DNA of 64,000 bases from the NCBI GenBank assembly GCA_014529385.2, contig CM043956.1:64112620-64176619 (forward strand), in the 5' to 3' direction. A program made the position numbers and the translations under genes. The number at the start of each line of letters is the position of its first letter. Within the stretch, counting starts at the first letter, position 1. Under the pieces are notes generated by a model that saw only the letters and a list, made by a program, of their open reading frames with translations, did not search any database and had not been told where the DNA came from. Below are positions 23,548 to 34,632 of this stretch, piece by piece. The DNA comes from Adiantum capillus-veneris. Taxonomy: Eukaryota > Streptophyta > Polypodiopsida > Polypodiales > Pteridaceae.

Positions 23548-24165
23548 TGTCACAAACTGCTGACGTGTCAAAGTCTAAAAAATGGAGCCAACTTGCAGAT
23601 GTTGGCCGAGGGGCCTAAACCCTAAGTGAAGAGGCAGAGAAGCAGGAAATAAAGCAAGGCTCACACACACACACACAAGAACTTGCGAAGCAGGCTGATG
23701 ACGTGGCAGATTTTCGAAAATCACGTTGGCTGATGATGTGGTAGGTTGTATGGATTTCCACATTTTGCGCTGGTTGATGATGTGGAAGGTTGTATGGATT
23801 TCCGTGATTTACGTTGGCAGCTTTTTGGCATTTCTTTTGGACGAGAAGCTTTTGAGTTTGAAGGCTTTTCATGTAAAACTGCTTTTGGGACCTAGGGCCT
23901 TTAAATATGAGGTTAGGGCTCGTTCTCTGGCATGCTTCCTGGCGAAGGTGCAGAGTTTGGAGTACCGGCTTGTACTGTGTTGATGCAATATAAAGAAATA
24001 CTGAAAGGGGCGCCAAGGTTTGGGACCAATACTCTTTGGGGTGGAATTCCGCCACTCCATGTCGCGTGTCGTCTCTCTCTCTCACTCGGTTCAATTGTTA
24101 TTTGAAGTGCTTAAAGTTGTTCAGTCTGTTCTTTTCTATTGGCACGTGGTGCCCGTCTTGTGACA
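23548..24165 (+). repeat. Element C 3' LTR (618 bp)
   Basis: Starts TGTCACAAACTGCTGACGTG, ends CGTCTTGTGACA. Triple ACGTG-type repeat at 23690-23825, shared block at 23993-24031. CpG positions differ often from the 5' LTR, as expected of decay of methylated cytosine. Confidence 0.92.
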
Positions 24166-24284
24166 TAGAACACAGGATAACCTTGCAGTTCTCACTAAGT
24201 GTCTTGCTAAGACACAACATTAGCATTGCTTGCACTTAGTGGGAGTTATTTAAAGCTGCCACATCAAGCCTTCAAGTGGGAGGT
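24166..24284 (+). pseudogene. Copia-A RNase H end and polypurine tract
   Basis: Encodes TEDNLAVLTKCLAKTQH, which continues VRTxDN after element C. It is followed by the usual Copia noncoding stretch and CAAGTGGGAGGT against the LTR. Confidence 0.8.
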
Positions 24285-24465
24285 TGTTGGGTCTAAAGTT
24301 CCTCTGGCCACCTCTATTGTATATTATTTTATGGCCTCTTATTCTTTGGGTGTGAACCACCCCTAGGGTCACTTAAGTTACCCTTGTACTTGTATCCTCA
24401 TAATAATAACCATACCATCAAAAAGCGCGTGAATATTTGTCACCAGCGTGTGACTACTATCTATC
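24285..24465 (+). repeat. Copia-A 3' LTR, truncated
   Basis: TGTTGGGTCTAAAGTTCC..., matching the 5' LTR for about 180 bp and then diverging near GCGTGTGACTACTA. Confidence 0.8.
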
Positions 24466-25699
24466 CTTTTTGTTGATTTCTTTCTTATTATTTATTCATT
24501 TTCACTTTTTGGAAACACCCCTCGGGAAATCTAACCGCCCTGCATTGCATAGCTAGTGTGGAACTGTTCAGAGGGAGTCCAAGCCTGAGGGCAAGAGAGC
24601 ACTAAGGTTGGACAAGGACTATGGTTAGCCAAAGTGGGGTCATTGACTAGCCAAAGTGGAATCCTTTGCTACAAAGGCTACATTTCAGTTTTGGGGGTGG
24701 GGGTCAGATGACCTAGAAAGATACAATGCCAGCATCTCCTAAAATTTAGGGAACTGCTATTTTGGGACCTGAAAATGTGTTCTCGTCATTACCTCCGGCA
24801 TGACAAGGGGAACATTTTATAACTCTGCCGCGAAGTAATTGACGCGTCGGTTGAGATATTTTTAAGCGGCGAACCCAAAACGGGAAAATGCTTGCAAAAG
24901 CGCCAAGTGGCAGGCTCATGCAGACAAATGGGCGGTGATTTTTAAGCTGGGAGAGGCCTTCATTTGCAATTTGTCACAGGTTGAGAGCTATGGAGTGCTT
25001 CCTTTTCCTCTTATGTACAGTGCGGTGCCAGGAGTGATGCCCTGCACGCTACGCACTGCCCTCTCTCTCCCCTATGGCAGCATGTTATGCCCCTCTAGTG
25101 GACCCTAATATCCCTAGGAGGTTCTGGGATGCGAGGGGACCGCTGTACAGGTGATCTGGCGCATTTTCGGGGCAGAAAACAGAGAATTCAGCGTGCTGCA
25201 GATTCTCGCCAGGTTTTGTAAAGTGTCCGAATGTGTCGGGAAAATCATCCAATGCGTGGGGATACTGAATGCGAAGGGTCCTAGTACAGTTATGCTTCCG
25301 AAATCGGGCCAGAACAGTTGAAATTCAGCCAAGATTGTGCGGGGCAGCTTGTAGGGAACCACAACGTTTATTCCCTCTTTTAAAGAATAATGAAATACCG
25401 AAAGAGGTGCTTATTTAGGGGCCAATCTGGTGTCGGTCTTCTCATACAGGTGCAATCTAGCAGCTTGTATCCCTTTCCCCTTTGTTGTGTCTTGAAAGTA
25501 CAGGTAAAGTGGGCGACAAATTAAATGGGTGGAAGCAAATAAAGTTTAAGTCTAAGGTCTACCGCCCTTTTTGGATAAACAGGCTAGATTCATGGTTCCA
25601 TCGTCGGGATTAAATCACTTTTTCCCATAGAAGTGAGCCTTGGTCAGTGTGGGCTTGAAGAGAGAGGGGATCATAGACCAGACACAGGGAATTGCAATT
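24466..25699 (+). other. Region without a supported gene; probable LTR or leader of Gypsy-C
   Basis: No credible coding frame. At 25390-25426 GAAATACCGAAAGAGGTGC...GGGGCCAAT repeats the block found in the Gypsy-E and element C LTRs, so at least 25380-25480 is probably LTR sequence belonging to Gypsy-C. I found neither a Met-tRNA primer site nor LTR ends here. Confidence 0.45.
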
Positions 25700-28289
25700 A
25701 TGGCTGATAGACCAGATGATGTGACTGAAGAGGTTTCCTCCTCACAGGGTCAACAGACACATGAAGTGGGTGAGTCCTCAAGACCACCACAGACGGATGA
25801 TGATATATTCAGGACCCAGTTGGCTACTGCTCTGGCTATGTTCACACAAGTAATGCAAAACCTGAGGTTTTTAGCCTTTCTGGAACTTCCTCTTCCATCT
25901 CAGCAAGTTGGGTCACTGGATCATATTCAAAAGCCTGTTAGGGCTCAAGCACATGTGATTCATACTGCAGAGTCAATGGAAACATCTGTACACTTGACGG
26001 AGAACATGCAGTCTCCACAACCTATGCCTAAGGTGCAAGAACAGGTGGCTGAAATGCCAGTCTTTCGAGTTGTACCAGTTCAGCCAACCACTTTTCAGCA
26101 GCCTATAGCTGGTTCTAATGGGCAGGGAAGCAACCTACAGGCTATGTAACAAGTCTTCCCACCACCTTCAGTACACCCTGGCTATTTTGGAGGTGGATCG
26201 GTATTCCAGAGCATGGCTGGTGATGCACGTGGAAATCAGTTTTACACGCCAGGAACAGTGTTCGGGGGTGCTCAAACAATGATGCCTAACCCCATGTATG
26301 GTGTCACGGGCATGCTACCAGGGTTTTAAAGCACTCAGGGCCAATTTGGGATGCCACAGACAAATTTTGATATGGCTAGAATTACAAATCAACAGTCAAA
26401 TATGGCATTCCCAGGTCAACTTAATAGCGGTCAAGGAACATAGATGAACCCTAACAGAGTTCCATGTTTCAGTCACTTCCATATGACAACTTAACGCCGC
26501 TGGAGAGGCCAACTCCGTACAAAGAAGGTGGCAAAGGTGTGACATTCACGACCTTTACAGGGTTTGATGACAGGAAGAAGTTTCTCTCATTCCTCCAGCA
26601 GTTTGACAAGGCCTATACAGGGGGAAACTTTACAGAGGCTTCAAAGGTCCGCAAGGCAGCCACTTTCTTGACAGGGAATGCGGGACAATGGTGGACAACT
26701 TTATTGCTTCAAGGGCAAGCTCTGTCCACATGGATTTACTTCAAGCAGATTTTTGCAATAGCATGGTTATTTGATGACTTTGGAGCAGATGTCATGACAG
26801 AATGGCACCAGCTTAATGCTGCCACTTGCAAGAATCTGGATGACTACAATCGGAAGTTTTGGAAAGCTCTACTTCTAGTAACTTCCTATAGGTTTGTGTC
26901 ATTGACAGAACAGATTGAAAAATACTGTTGTGGCCTACCCAAAGGATTGAGAAAGTACTGCATGAAGACCAAAGTCACTACTTTGACGCAGCTCATCGAG
27001 GTAGCAAACACTGGCAATGGTTTGCTCAAGGGAGAAGATTGTGAATTTAATACTGGCATCAAGGAAGGATCATCCAAGAAAAATTCAGCGAAGAAGTACG
27101 TTCCCAATGAGGTTCCTAAAGCGACTCAGGAGCTAGCCAACGCAGGGAAAGGCAAGCTACGGCTGAATCAGAAAAGGGATCAGCAAAGAAATGGAAAAGA
27201 CGTTTTCCTCGCAAGTCGAAAGAGCAAAAGAAGGTCTTGAGGTCAGAGAACAAATGCTTTATCTGTGAGCAGCCTGGTCACATTGCTTACAATTGTCCTC
27301 AAAAGAAAAGGCTAGCTGATCCTGAAGACAAGGAGGACAGGAAAGGAAAGAGGCCCATGGCCGGTCTAGTGCCAGAAATGGTGGGCGACAAGCCAAATTC
27401 AGATGCAAGTGAGCTTTGTAGAGCATGGGGAAAGGTTAGGGATCAAACAATGCTTATCTTCTTTGATCCATGTGCCAAAGTCAACTTCATTTCCCCGGAA
27501 TTGGCTTCAAAGTTGGGAATTAGACCTGAAGAGATGGGGTATAGAGCATAGGCAGGTTTGGCATGTCCTGGCCATACAGAGGCTGTGACACCTATCATCG
27601 GAAAGTTGAGCTTACGTATCCAGTCCTGTGTAGATGCTGAAGAATTTTACGTCATGCCACTGGATGGATGTGATGTGTTGCTAGGTATTCCTTGGTTGTT
27701 TCGTGTACAGGGAATCATGGATGCCTACAACAAAAAGATCACTGTACAGAGCAGGGGAAAGACTCACATTCTGGATGTAAAGCTTAAAGGGGAGTCTATT
27801 CCCACTGTATCAGCTTCTGCTATTACTTCTGTAATGAAAAAGCATCTTTTTGCGCACTTGGTTTTTGCACGTGAAGTGTCAGATTGTGATGGATCAAATT
27901 TATTTGTGTTAGATAAAGAAAGGTCAATGTTTTTACAACAGTATACTGACTGTTTTTCCGATTCATTACCGTCTCAATTACCGCCAGAGAGACCCGAGGA
28001 CCATGCGATAGATTTGGTGCCAGGCAATAGCCCACCAAATAAGCCTCGGTATAGGGTTAGTGCGGCTGAGTAGAAAGAGATAATGAGCCAAGTACAGGAG
28101 CTGTTAGAAAAGGGAATGATTTAGCCCAGTTCATCTCCATTCTGTTCTCCAGTGTTGTTGGTGCAGAAAAAGGATGGCTCATGGCGTATGTGCATCGACT
28201 ACTGTGCACTGGACAAGAATACCATCAAGAATAGGTTCCCTATACCTAGAATTGATGATATTCTGGACAAATTAGAAGGAGCATGTTAT
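25700..28289 (+). pseudogene. Gypsy-C gag, protease and start of reverse transcriptase
   Basis: ATG at 25700 (MADRPDDVTEEVSSSQGQQ) begins a Gln/Met-rich gag. Stops: TAA 26147, TAA near 26328, TAG near 26441, then an indel near 26470. Capsid core GQWWTTLLLQGQALSTW near 26690, zinc knuckle CFICEQPGHIAYNC near 27255 (after an indel near 27205). The protease region has FFDPCAKVNFISPELA near 27460 (active triad D-P-C rather than D-[ST]-G), TAG 27549, GCDVLLGIPW near 27670. Reverse transcriptase starts after TAG codons near 28071 and 28122: [20 protein letters not shown], then stops at GACYF where element D begins. Close relative of Gypsy-E. Confidence 0.88.
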
Positions 28290-29380
28290 TTTCTCAAGAT
28301 TAGTGATCTTTATTGCTCAAGGTTCCTTTTAGTTCTTAGGGAAAGAGAGATCTTTCCGTCTTATGGAGAGTGCTATGATCACGAACAAAGTGAGTGGATA
28401 TTGTGCATGCAAGTGAATGAGACTGAGAGAAGGAGAGAGAAGAGATACGATACTCGAGATTTTGTAAAACCCTTCTCCGAAGGCCCCACTCTCGTCGGCG
28501 AGTGTGGTCTACTTTGATTGCACAAAGGTGTACAATGCGTATGCAATTTGGACTATGCCGATGGTGACGACGACGACTTGATGGGTGAAATCTAAGATCT
28601 TCTAATCGCTGAATTTCGGGACTGTTTCGGTGGCTGAAAATGACTGTTTTGGCTGCGTTTTCTTGGCTAAAAATGGGGGGAACATCTGCAACCGTCTAGG
28701 GGCTGATCTGCTATTGCGTCATAGGCTGAAAACTGCGAGAATCCAACTGCTGAATTCTGCGTTTTTGCTACTGCTGAGCTGGCGTTTTTGACAGGGCTGA
28801 AAAAACGCTGAATTTGCAATGATGCTAGCGTTTTTGTCAAGGTCTGAAAAACGCTGGCTGGGATGTATCTGCTGAGGTTGGAACGTCAGGCAGGAGGACT
28901 TGTTGGCGATGGTTGCTGGGAGGAAACGCCAAAGGGAAGGAGTGGATGGCGAGGGTCTACTGTTGAGGGGGGGTACTGCGGAGAAGTTGCCTGTTGAGCG
29001 GGAAGCTCCTGCTGCCTCTTCTGCTAGAAAGTGCTAACTTGGGTTTGCTTATATATTAACTTAGCAAAATTGCCCCACCTTCTTTTGTTGGAAAGTCACT
29101 TAAAAATAATAAGTGAAAATCCCAATAAATAGGAAAATAGGCTAAATGCACTGGAAAATTCTCCTAACTGATGCTAATGGATTCTGATGGGAATTCCGAT
29201 GATCATGCTGTGTGCAACCGGAGGATATGCATCTATGCTAAGTGACTGGGCATGCACGGTCTACGAATAGACTCACAAAAGTGCCAGATCACTGCTAATC
29301 TAGACTTGATTGGATTGACTGAACCCTGCTGTGGTGTAGCTTGTCCACAGACACATAGGGTTGGGATGTGTCACGTGACA
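28284..29380 (-). repeat. Element D 3' LTR (about 1.1 kb)
   Basis: Shares TATTTTCTCAAGATTAGTGATC..., GGCCCCACTCTCGT, GCTTATATATTAACTTAGC and the terminal GTGTCACGTGACA with 31896-32724. It is longer because it keeps about 280 bp (roughly 28650-28980) rich in GCTGAAAA and GCGTTTTT repeats. The first 20 or so bases are missing or replaced at 28284. Confidence 0.88.
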
Positions 29381-29391
29381 TCCCCTCCTTT

Positions 29392-31450
29392 TCAAAGTGA
29401 GGTACTGGTACTGAACTGTATGGCGTCGAGGGAGATCGCCAACAGCATCCGGAATCCTGGAAGGGACTCTTCAGCGGCCCACTCTGATGTGTGGGTCGTG
29501 CGGTACTTCAACTTCATAAAGGTCTGCAACGCTTGCTTCTTTCGGCCGCGCCGAAAGCGACACAAAGTCTTCTGTGGCTCCTTCGATGCTTCAACTTCGT
29601 CTAGAGACCTGCTTCTTTCTTCTTCAAGAATCTCCATGGCTGAAAATTCCTGAAACAATCTCCAACACAAAACCATGAACATACCCATTCGATGTAAAGT
29701 GAAGGAAAAAAATCTTGTCTTCTCTAAAGACTGTGCATGCAATGTAGACGAACATAGAGACGGAGTGACAACCCGTTCATCAAACACATGCAAACAATGC
29801 GGTCGAATCTTTTTTGTTTGATCGAAATCAATCAATTGTGGCAAATCACAATGGAAATGCCCATGCTTGGTGCTCATACAATCATGTGCTCGTTCAGAAA
29901 CTGTGTCATACCAAGGAAGAAACATGGAATGTGACTTCCTGATATACAAACTTTTCAAATTTTCATGAACAATCCGCATACATTCGTGCTCATCCATGAG
30001 AGAAACGTGCTCAACATACAATATGTCATGCCTAGTAAAAGGGATCACATAACGATGCTGACTAAAATACAGGAAACCCTCACGAATGAAACACTCGAAC
30101 AATGCGTGCCTATCAATCATGCGAACACATAATACTTCCTGTGATGGTTCTTTGGACCAAGGCTCGAGAGCCAAGATCGCTTCTTTGGGATCTATCGAAT
30201 CGACCTATGGGGGATCTGTGGACCTCGACTCGAAAGCCAAGATTGATTCTTGGTGATTGATCGAATCTACAACGAGGTTAGCTTCGCTAGAAAAAGCATC
30301 AACTAACACATCATCCTTGTGAACAATCACATCTTCTTCATGCAACTCATCATGCTTGTGACAAATCACATCTTGATCATGCAAATCATCATGCTTGTCA
30401 TTGTCATCCAAATCATTATGCAAATCATTGGCATCCAAATCATCATGCTTATCATTGTGCTTCAAATCATCATGCAAGTCATTGTCAATCGAATCATCAT
30501 CATGCTTCACACAATCATGCAAATCCTGTGGGTCATGCTTTGGAGAAGAAGAGACTGAGAGAGTCTCCTTTTCCCGAATCTCTTGCATCGGTGCCGACAT
30601 TGGAGACAATGTAACAGACTTGGACACTCCAAGTCAAGAATCAACCGCGATAGCACCAAATAACTACTTCAAAACAATTCACAGATCACAATAGATTTGC
30701 ACTGGCCCGGCGGAGTTCCGTGCCTAGAGATATTGGCCCCAAAGACTGGCGCCCCTTTCGGTATTTCTTTTTGTATTAATCAATCATCAAAGTACAAGAG
30801 AGCGGTTAGGGTTTCACTCTCAGACTCTGCGTCCAGATGCTGTGAGAAGTGAGGCCCTCACCACTTATTTAAAGATACAAGGGATGCCCAAAAGCAGAGC
30901 CCCAAAAGCTTTTGAAATAAAAAGCATGAGTTCTCTCTCTCTCTCTCTTAGAGAGTCTTTTCTCTTTTTTTTTATAAAAATAAGCAAAAGTCGCGCTGCT
31001 CATCATTTTCCAAAAAAAAAAAAGCCTCCACGATTTTCGAAAATTAGGGTTCTTGGCAGAAATTAGGGTTTGTAGGAATTTTAGGGTTTCTGGCAGAAAT
31101 TAGGGTTTCTGCTGTTTGCCACGTCATCACTTTGTGACAGACAAGAGTCGCAAGAACTCTTGCATGTGTCGGTCGTGCTGTTCTTGTCTTGCCTTTATTG
31201 CTGCTTCTCTTTCTACTTCTCTTGCCTTTCTTTCTACTTCTCTTTCTGCTTTTTCTTTTGCGTGTCTGCGTTTCATTTTTGCCATTCTTTTCTTAAACAT
31301 CAGCTCTAACTCCTCCATAGGAGTTAGTGCAATCTTTGTCGTAGATGGGGAAGGGTCGTTAAAACCTCCTGGTGGGGAAATTTCTTCGTCGCCTCTTTCA
31401 TGCTCATCACCTCCAAGCGAAGTATCCATTCCGCTTCGAGTGATGATCAT
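29392..31450 (-). pseudogene. Element D ORF: about 507-residue protein of unknown family, interrupted by a solo LTR
   Basis: ATG at 31448-31450 (MIITRSGMDTSLGGDEHERG). Segments in order: acidic/Ser-rich start; a highly charged helix likely to form a coiled coil (KKRMAKMKRRHAKEKAEREV, then EREAAIKARQEQHDRHMQEF); a His/Asp repeat region (HDDLKHNDKHDDL and similar, about 30510-30310); a TAG at 30205; and a C-terminal part with many His and Cys (HDCMSTKHGHFHCDLP), a hydrophobic FTLHRMGMFMVLCWRLFQEF, a basic RFRRGRKKQ and the stop TGA overlapping the polypurine tract (29392). Discounting the solo LTR and one GACAA, the length is exactly 508 codons including stop. No zinc knuckle, protease or polymerase motif. 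I do not know the family; a divergent gag or an accessory protein are both possible. Confidence 0.7.
30610..31139 (-). repeat. Solo LTR of the Gypsy-E family inside element D
   Basis: 530 bp, TGTAACAGAC...TTTGTGACA, flanked by GACAA (30605-30609 and 31140-31144). Contains the shared block at 30731-30769 and the GCAGAGCCCCAAAAGC motif. Complete ends with intact duplication and no interior mean a full element was reduced by recombination between its LTRs. Confidence 0.92.
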
Positions 31451-31883
31451 TCTGAAGTCGTGGGTTCTTGGGGGTCTTGGTTCTTAAGTTCACGAGGAAC
31501 TTGGGTTCTTGCGGGTCTTGAGTTCTTGAGGATCTTGAGGTTTTCTTTCGCTTGCAAATCGCGCTGGAGAAGGATCTTCTCTTCACCCGAGTTCTACTCC
31601 TTTCTGCGGGCGCAGCCCTTGGCGGCCTTGCGGTCACACCAAGGTTGCTTTTTCCCACCTCACGTCGATTGGCCGGCCGCTAAGTGCACGGTCCGCTCTC
31701 AATGAGTGAAAAGAGACACAAGGGGAGGTTGGACAAGCCCTTCTTTCTTGGGATTCCTGTCACTCTTCAACAAAACACGATTAGGAATGGCCACGCCCAA
31801 GTAAACTTGGGTTCGTGCGATCGCAACAGGGAAAAAAAAATTCTTGTGGTTCTTTCCTTGAGTAATGCAGAACACTTCCAAAG
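31451..31883 (-). other. Element D leader
   Basis: About 430 bp between the primer site and the ORF start. Repeats of the type TTCTTGAG/GTTCTTG occur at 31480-31545. No frame supported. Confidence 0.55.
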
Positions 31884-31894
31884 CTCTGATACCA
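31884..31894 (-). other. Element D primer binding site
   Basis: Minus strand TGGTATCAGAG one base from the LTR edge at 31896. Confidence 0.88.
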
Positions 31895-31895
31895 A

Positions 31896-32724
31896 TGTTA
31901 GGTGCCGCGGAATGAATGTTGTATTTTCTCAAGATTAGTGATCTTTATTGCTCAAGGTTCCTTTTAGTTCTTAGGGAAAGAGAGATCTTTCCGTCTTATG
32001 GAGAGTGCTATGATCACGAACAAAGTGAGTGGATATTGTGCGTGCAAGTGAATGAGACTGAGAGAAGGAGAGAGAAGAGATACGACACCCGAGATTTTGT
32101 AAAACCCTCCTCCGAAGGCCCCACTCTCGTTGGCGAGAGTGGTCTACTTTGATTGCACATAGGTGTACAATGCGTATGCAATTTGGACTATGCCGACGAC
32201 GACGACGGTGGTGACGACGACGACTTGATGGGTGAAATCTAAGATCTTCTAATCGCTGAATTTCGGGACTGTTTCGGTGGCTGAAAATGACTGTTTTGGC
32301 TGAAAATGACTGTTTCGGTACTGGTGAGAAGTTGCCTGTTGAGCGGGAAGCTCCTGTTGCCTCTTCTGCCAGAAAGTGCTAACTTGGGTTTGCTTATATA
32401 TTAACTTAGCAAAATTGCCCAACCTACTTTTGTTGGAAAGTCACTTAAAAATAATAAGTGAAAATCCCAATAAATAGGAAAATAGGCTAAATGCATTGGA
32501 AAATTCCCCTAGCTGATGCTAATGGATTCTGATGGGAATTCCGATGGTCATGCTGTGTGCAATCGGAGGATATGCATCTATGCGAAGTGACTTGGCATGC
32601 ACGGTCTACGAATAGACTCACAAAAGTGCCAGATCACTGCTAATCTAAACTTGACTGGACTAACTGAACCCTGTTGTGGTGTAGCTTGTCCACGGACACA
32701 TAGGGTTGGGATGTGTCACGTGAC
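31896..32724 (-). repeat. Element D 5' LTR (829 bp)
   Basis: TGTTAGGTGCCGCGG... to ...GTGTCACGTGAC, matching the left LTR except for a missing segment of about 280 bp. GACGACGACGG repeats near 32197-32225. Ends directly against the resumed Gypsy-C frame at GGTCTCAC. Confidence 0.88.
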
Positions 32725-33835
32725 GGTCTCACAAATACTCTTGCTACGTTCAATAGGATGATGGACAGAATTTTCCGTCCACACCAACAGTTTGTTGATA
32801 CATTCTTTGACGACATGATAGTCTACTCAAAGAATGAAGAGGAGCTAGGCATCACTTGGCCATTGTGTTCAAAGAGCTACGCAGCCATATGTTGCTCATC
32901 AATGCAAAGAAAAGCGAATTTTTTCTGGAAGAGATTCACTTTCTGGGACACATTGTCTCAAAGGATGGTGTCAGAGTGGATCCTGCAAAAGTTGAAGCGA
33001 TCAAGTCATGGCCAGATTTGAAGACGGTGCACGATGTCCGAAGCTTCTTGGGACTATGCTCCTATTACAGAAGGTTTATCCGAAATTTCACTGAGATTGC
33101 TTCACCTTTACATGCTCTTCAAAAGAAGGCAGTCACCTTTAGATGGACACAGAAAGAGATTTCAGCTTTTAATCTCTTTAAGGAAAAGATGACTTTAGAT
33201 CCAATCATTGTGTTGCCAGATCTTAGGAAGTCATTTGTGGTCCAGTGCGACGCCTGCGGTAGTAGCATTGGTGCAAAGATGGCAGGGTAGTAGTCTATGA
33301 GAGTAGAATCTTGCAAGGGCCAGAAAAGACTATGCAAGTCTATGAAAAAGAACTGCAGGCCGTGATTCATGCGCTCTTAAGTTGGAAACACTACCTGCTA
33401 GGTGCAGATTCCGTTGTCCAAACGGATCATCAGACCTTGCGATACTTCTTGACACAGGCAAAGTTATCTGAGAAGCATATGCGATGGGCAAATATCTTGT
33501 CCATGTTCCATTTTCAGATTGTGCATGTGGAAGGCAAGAAGAATGTTGTGGTTGATGCCTTGTCAAGGAAGCCACAAATTTCAGCTGTGTCAATTCCTTA
33601 TCATCATGAACTTGATGATATGAGGGAACAATATGCAAATGATGAAGATTTTGCAAGGGTCTTCGAGCAGCTAATGAATGGACAACGTCATGAACACTAT
33701 CTTCTCAAAGATGGGTTCATGATGACGCATGGCAGATTGTGTGTCACAAAGCCATTGCGACGCAAAGTTATGGAAGAGAGTCATGTCCCACCGTATGCAG
33801 GGCATCATGGTATCGATGCTACAGTTAAACAGGCC
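32725..33835 (+). pseudogene. Gypsy-C reverse transcriptase end, RNase H and start of integrase
   Basis: Resumes with ATFNRMMDRIFRPHQQFVDT and FFDDMIVYSKNE (near 32810). A frameshift near 32845 leads to HMLLINAKKSEFFLEEIHFL and SFLGLCSYYRRFIRNFTEIA; another near 33280 leads to YEKELQAVIHALLSWKHYL and TDHQTLRYFLTQAK (RNase H). The integrase zinc-binding part starts at SHVPPYAGHHGIDATVK and then breaks off at 33835. Together with 25700-28289 it is the same element as judged by strand, order and similarity to Gypsy-E. Confidence 0.88.
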
Positions 33836-33837
33836 GG

Positions 33838-33955
33838 TTTCAATATTATCACACGACCCAAACTTTGCTTGCGTCCTCTTCCTCACGCTTCTGTCGTCTG
33901 CATCAATGATTTGCATTGCCTACACCCAGAAGGGCTTTTGCTCCCTTCAAGAGAT
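33838..33955 (+). repeat. Copia-A-type LTR end fragment
   Basis: ATTATCACACGACCCAAACTT... to GGGCTTTTGCTCCCTTCAA, matching 9566-9675 closely. The primer site that should follow is not present. Confidence 0.75.
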
Positions 33956-34009
33956 GGAGCTCGGGGTTGTATTGGAAAGGTGGCAAACTCTCCAGGTCAA
34001 GGCTGTGTG

Positions 34010-34632
34010 ATCTGAACCATGGTTTGTCGTATCGAGCTTTCTGATATCTGTATAGCTGACTAAAATGCTCGTTGTGGGAGTCTGTCGGTTGGGAACGCAG
34101 GGCAGATCCAAAGGCTTGCGCCCTTGACGGTAGTTCTTATTATTATGCTTGCAAAGTACATCTCCTGAGGGTCCTTTGCTCTTAGACTCTGCGTCCAGAT
34201 GCTCTACAGAGTGAGGCCCTAGGGGCTCTTATAAACAGTGTAGGGTTTGCCCAAAAGCAGAGCCCCAAAAGCTAAAGCACTAAACCCCAAAAGCATATGC
34301 TCCCAAAAGCTAGTGCTAGAAACTCCTAAAAGCTGCCAACGAAAATTGCGGAAATCCGTACAGTCCTCCACATGGCACAACCAGCGCAATTTGCGGAAAT
34401 TTCTGTATAGCCATTGCCACGTCAGCATCCATACAGTATGCCACACCAGCATGTCAGCATGTTTTACAAAAGTCATCTTTAGAGTTCAAGCTTTGGGTTT
34501 TTAGGGTTTTAGGTCCCATGCTCGGTGCTCATAAGTTCTTTAAGTTGATAGGCATCTTTTGGGTTTAGTTCCTCTTGTCCACTCGGCCATGCCTCTTCTG
34601 GTTGGGCATGCCACTTGATCACTTTGTGACAA
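34010..34632 (-). repeat. LTR remnant, distant member of the Gypsy-E family
   Basis: Has ACTCTGCGTCCAGATGCTCT (34186-34205), AAAAGCAGAGCCCCAAAAGC (34253-34272), two ACGTG/TGTGG-type repeats (34360-34460) and ends ATCACTTTGTGACA, followed on the minus strand side by a purine-rich TCTCCCCCCTCA. The TGTAAC start is not recognisable. Confidence 0.65.

Larger units (their letters stand above)
21355..24165 (+). mobile_element. Element C: 2.8-kb non-autonomous LTR retrotransposon
   Basis: LTRs 21355-21984 and 23548-24165, both TGTCACAAA...TTGTGACA, flanked by the 5-bp duplication TAGAA (21350-21354 and 24166-24170). Primer site TGGTATCAGAGC at 21986-21997; polypurine tract AAGAAGGGGAGA at 23536-23547. 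The 1563-bp interior holds only a short gag-like remnant and two repeat arrays. No pol. It splits the Copia-A RNase H. Its LTRs are related to the Gypsy-E family in start, end and two internal blocks. Confidence 0.92.
28284..32724 (-). mobile_element. Element D: LTR retrotransposon with one unusual ORF and no gag or pol
   Basis: Left LTR 28284-29380, right LTR 31896-32724, primer site on the minus strand at 31884-31894, and polypurine tract CTTTGAAAAGGAGGGGA (minus, 29381-29397). Oriented minus. The interior (about 2.0 kb without the solo LTR 30610-31139) is mainly one open frame. It splits the Gypsy-C reverse transcriptase; no target duplication is visible and roughly 130 bp of the target, from the GACYF codons to FGLTN, is missing. 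The outer LTR ends in element sense begin TGTCACGTGACA and end CACCTAACA. Confidence 0.85.

Noticed and set aside
25114-25362. Minus-strand 82-codon frame
   Set aside because: No motif, no context, and it overlaps sequence with LTR-like character.
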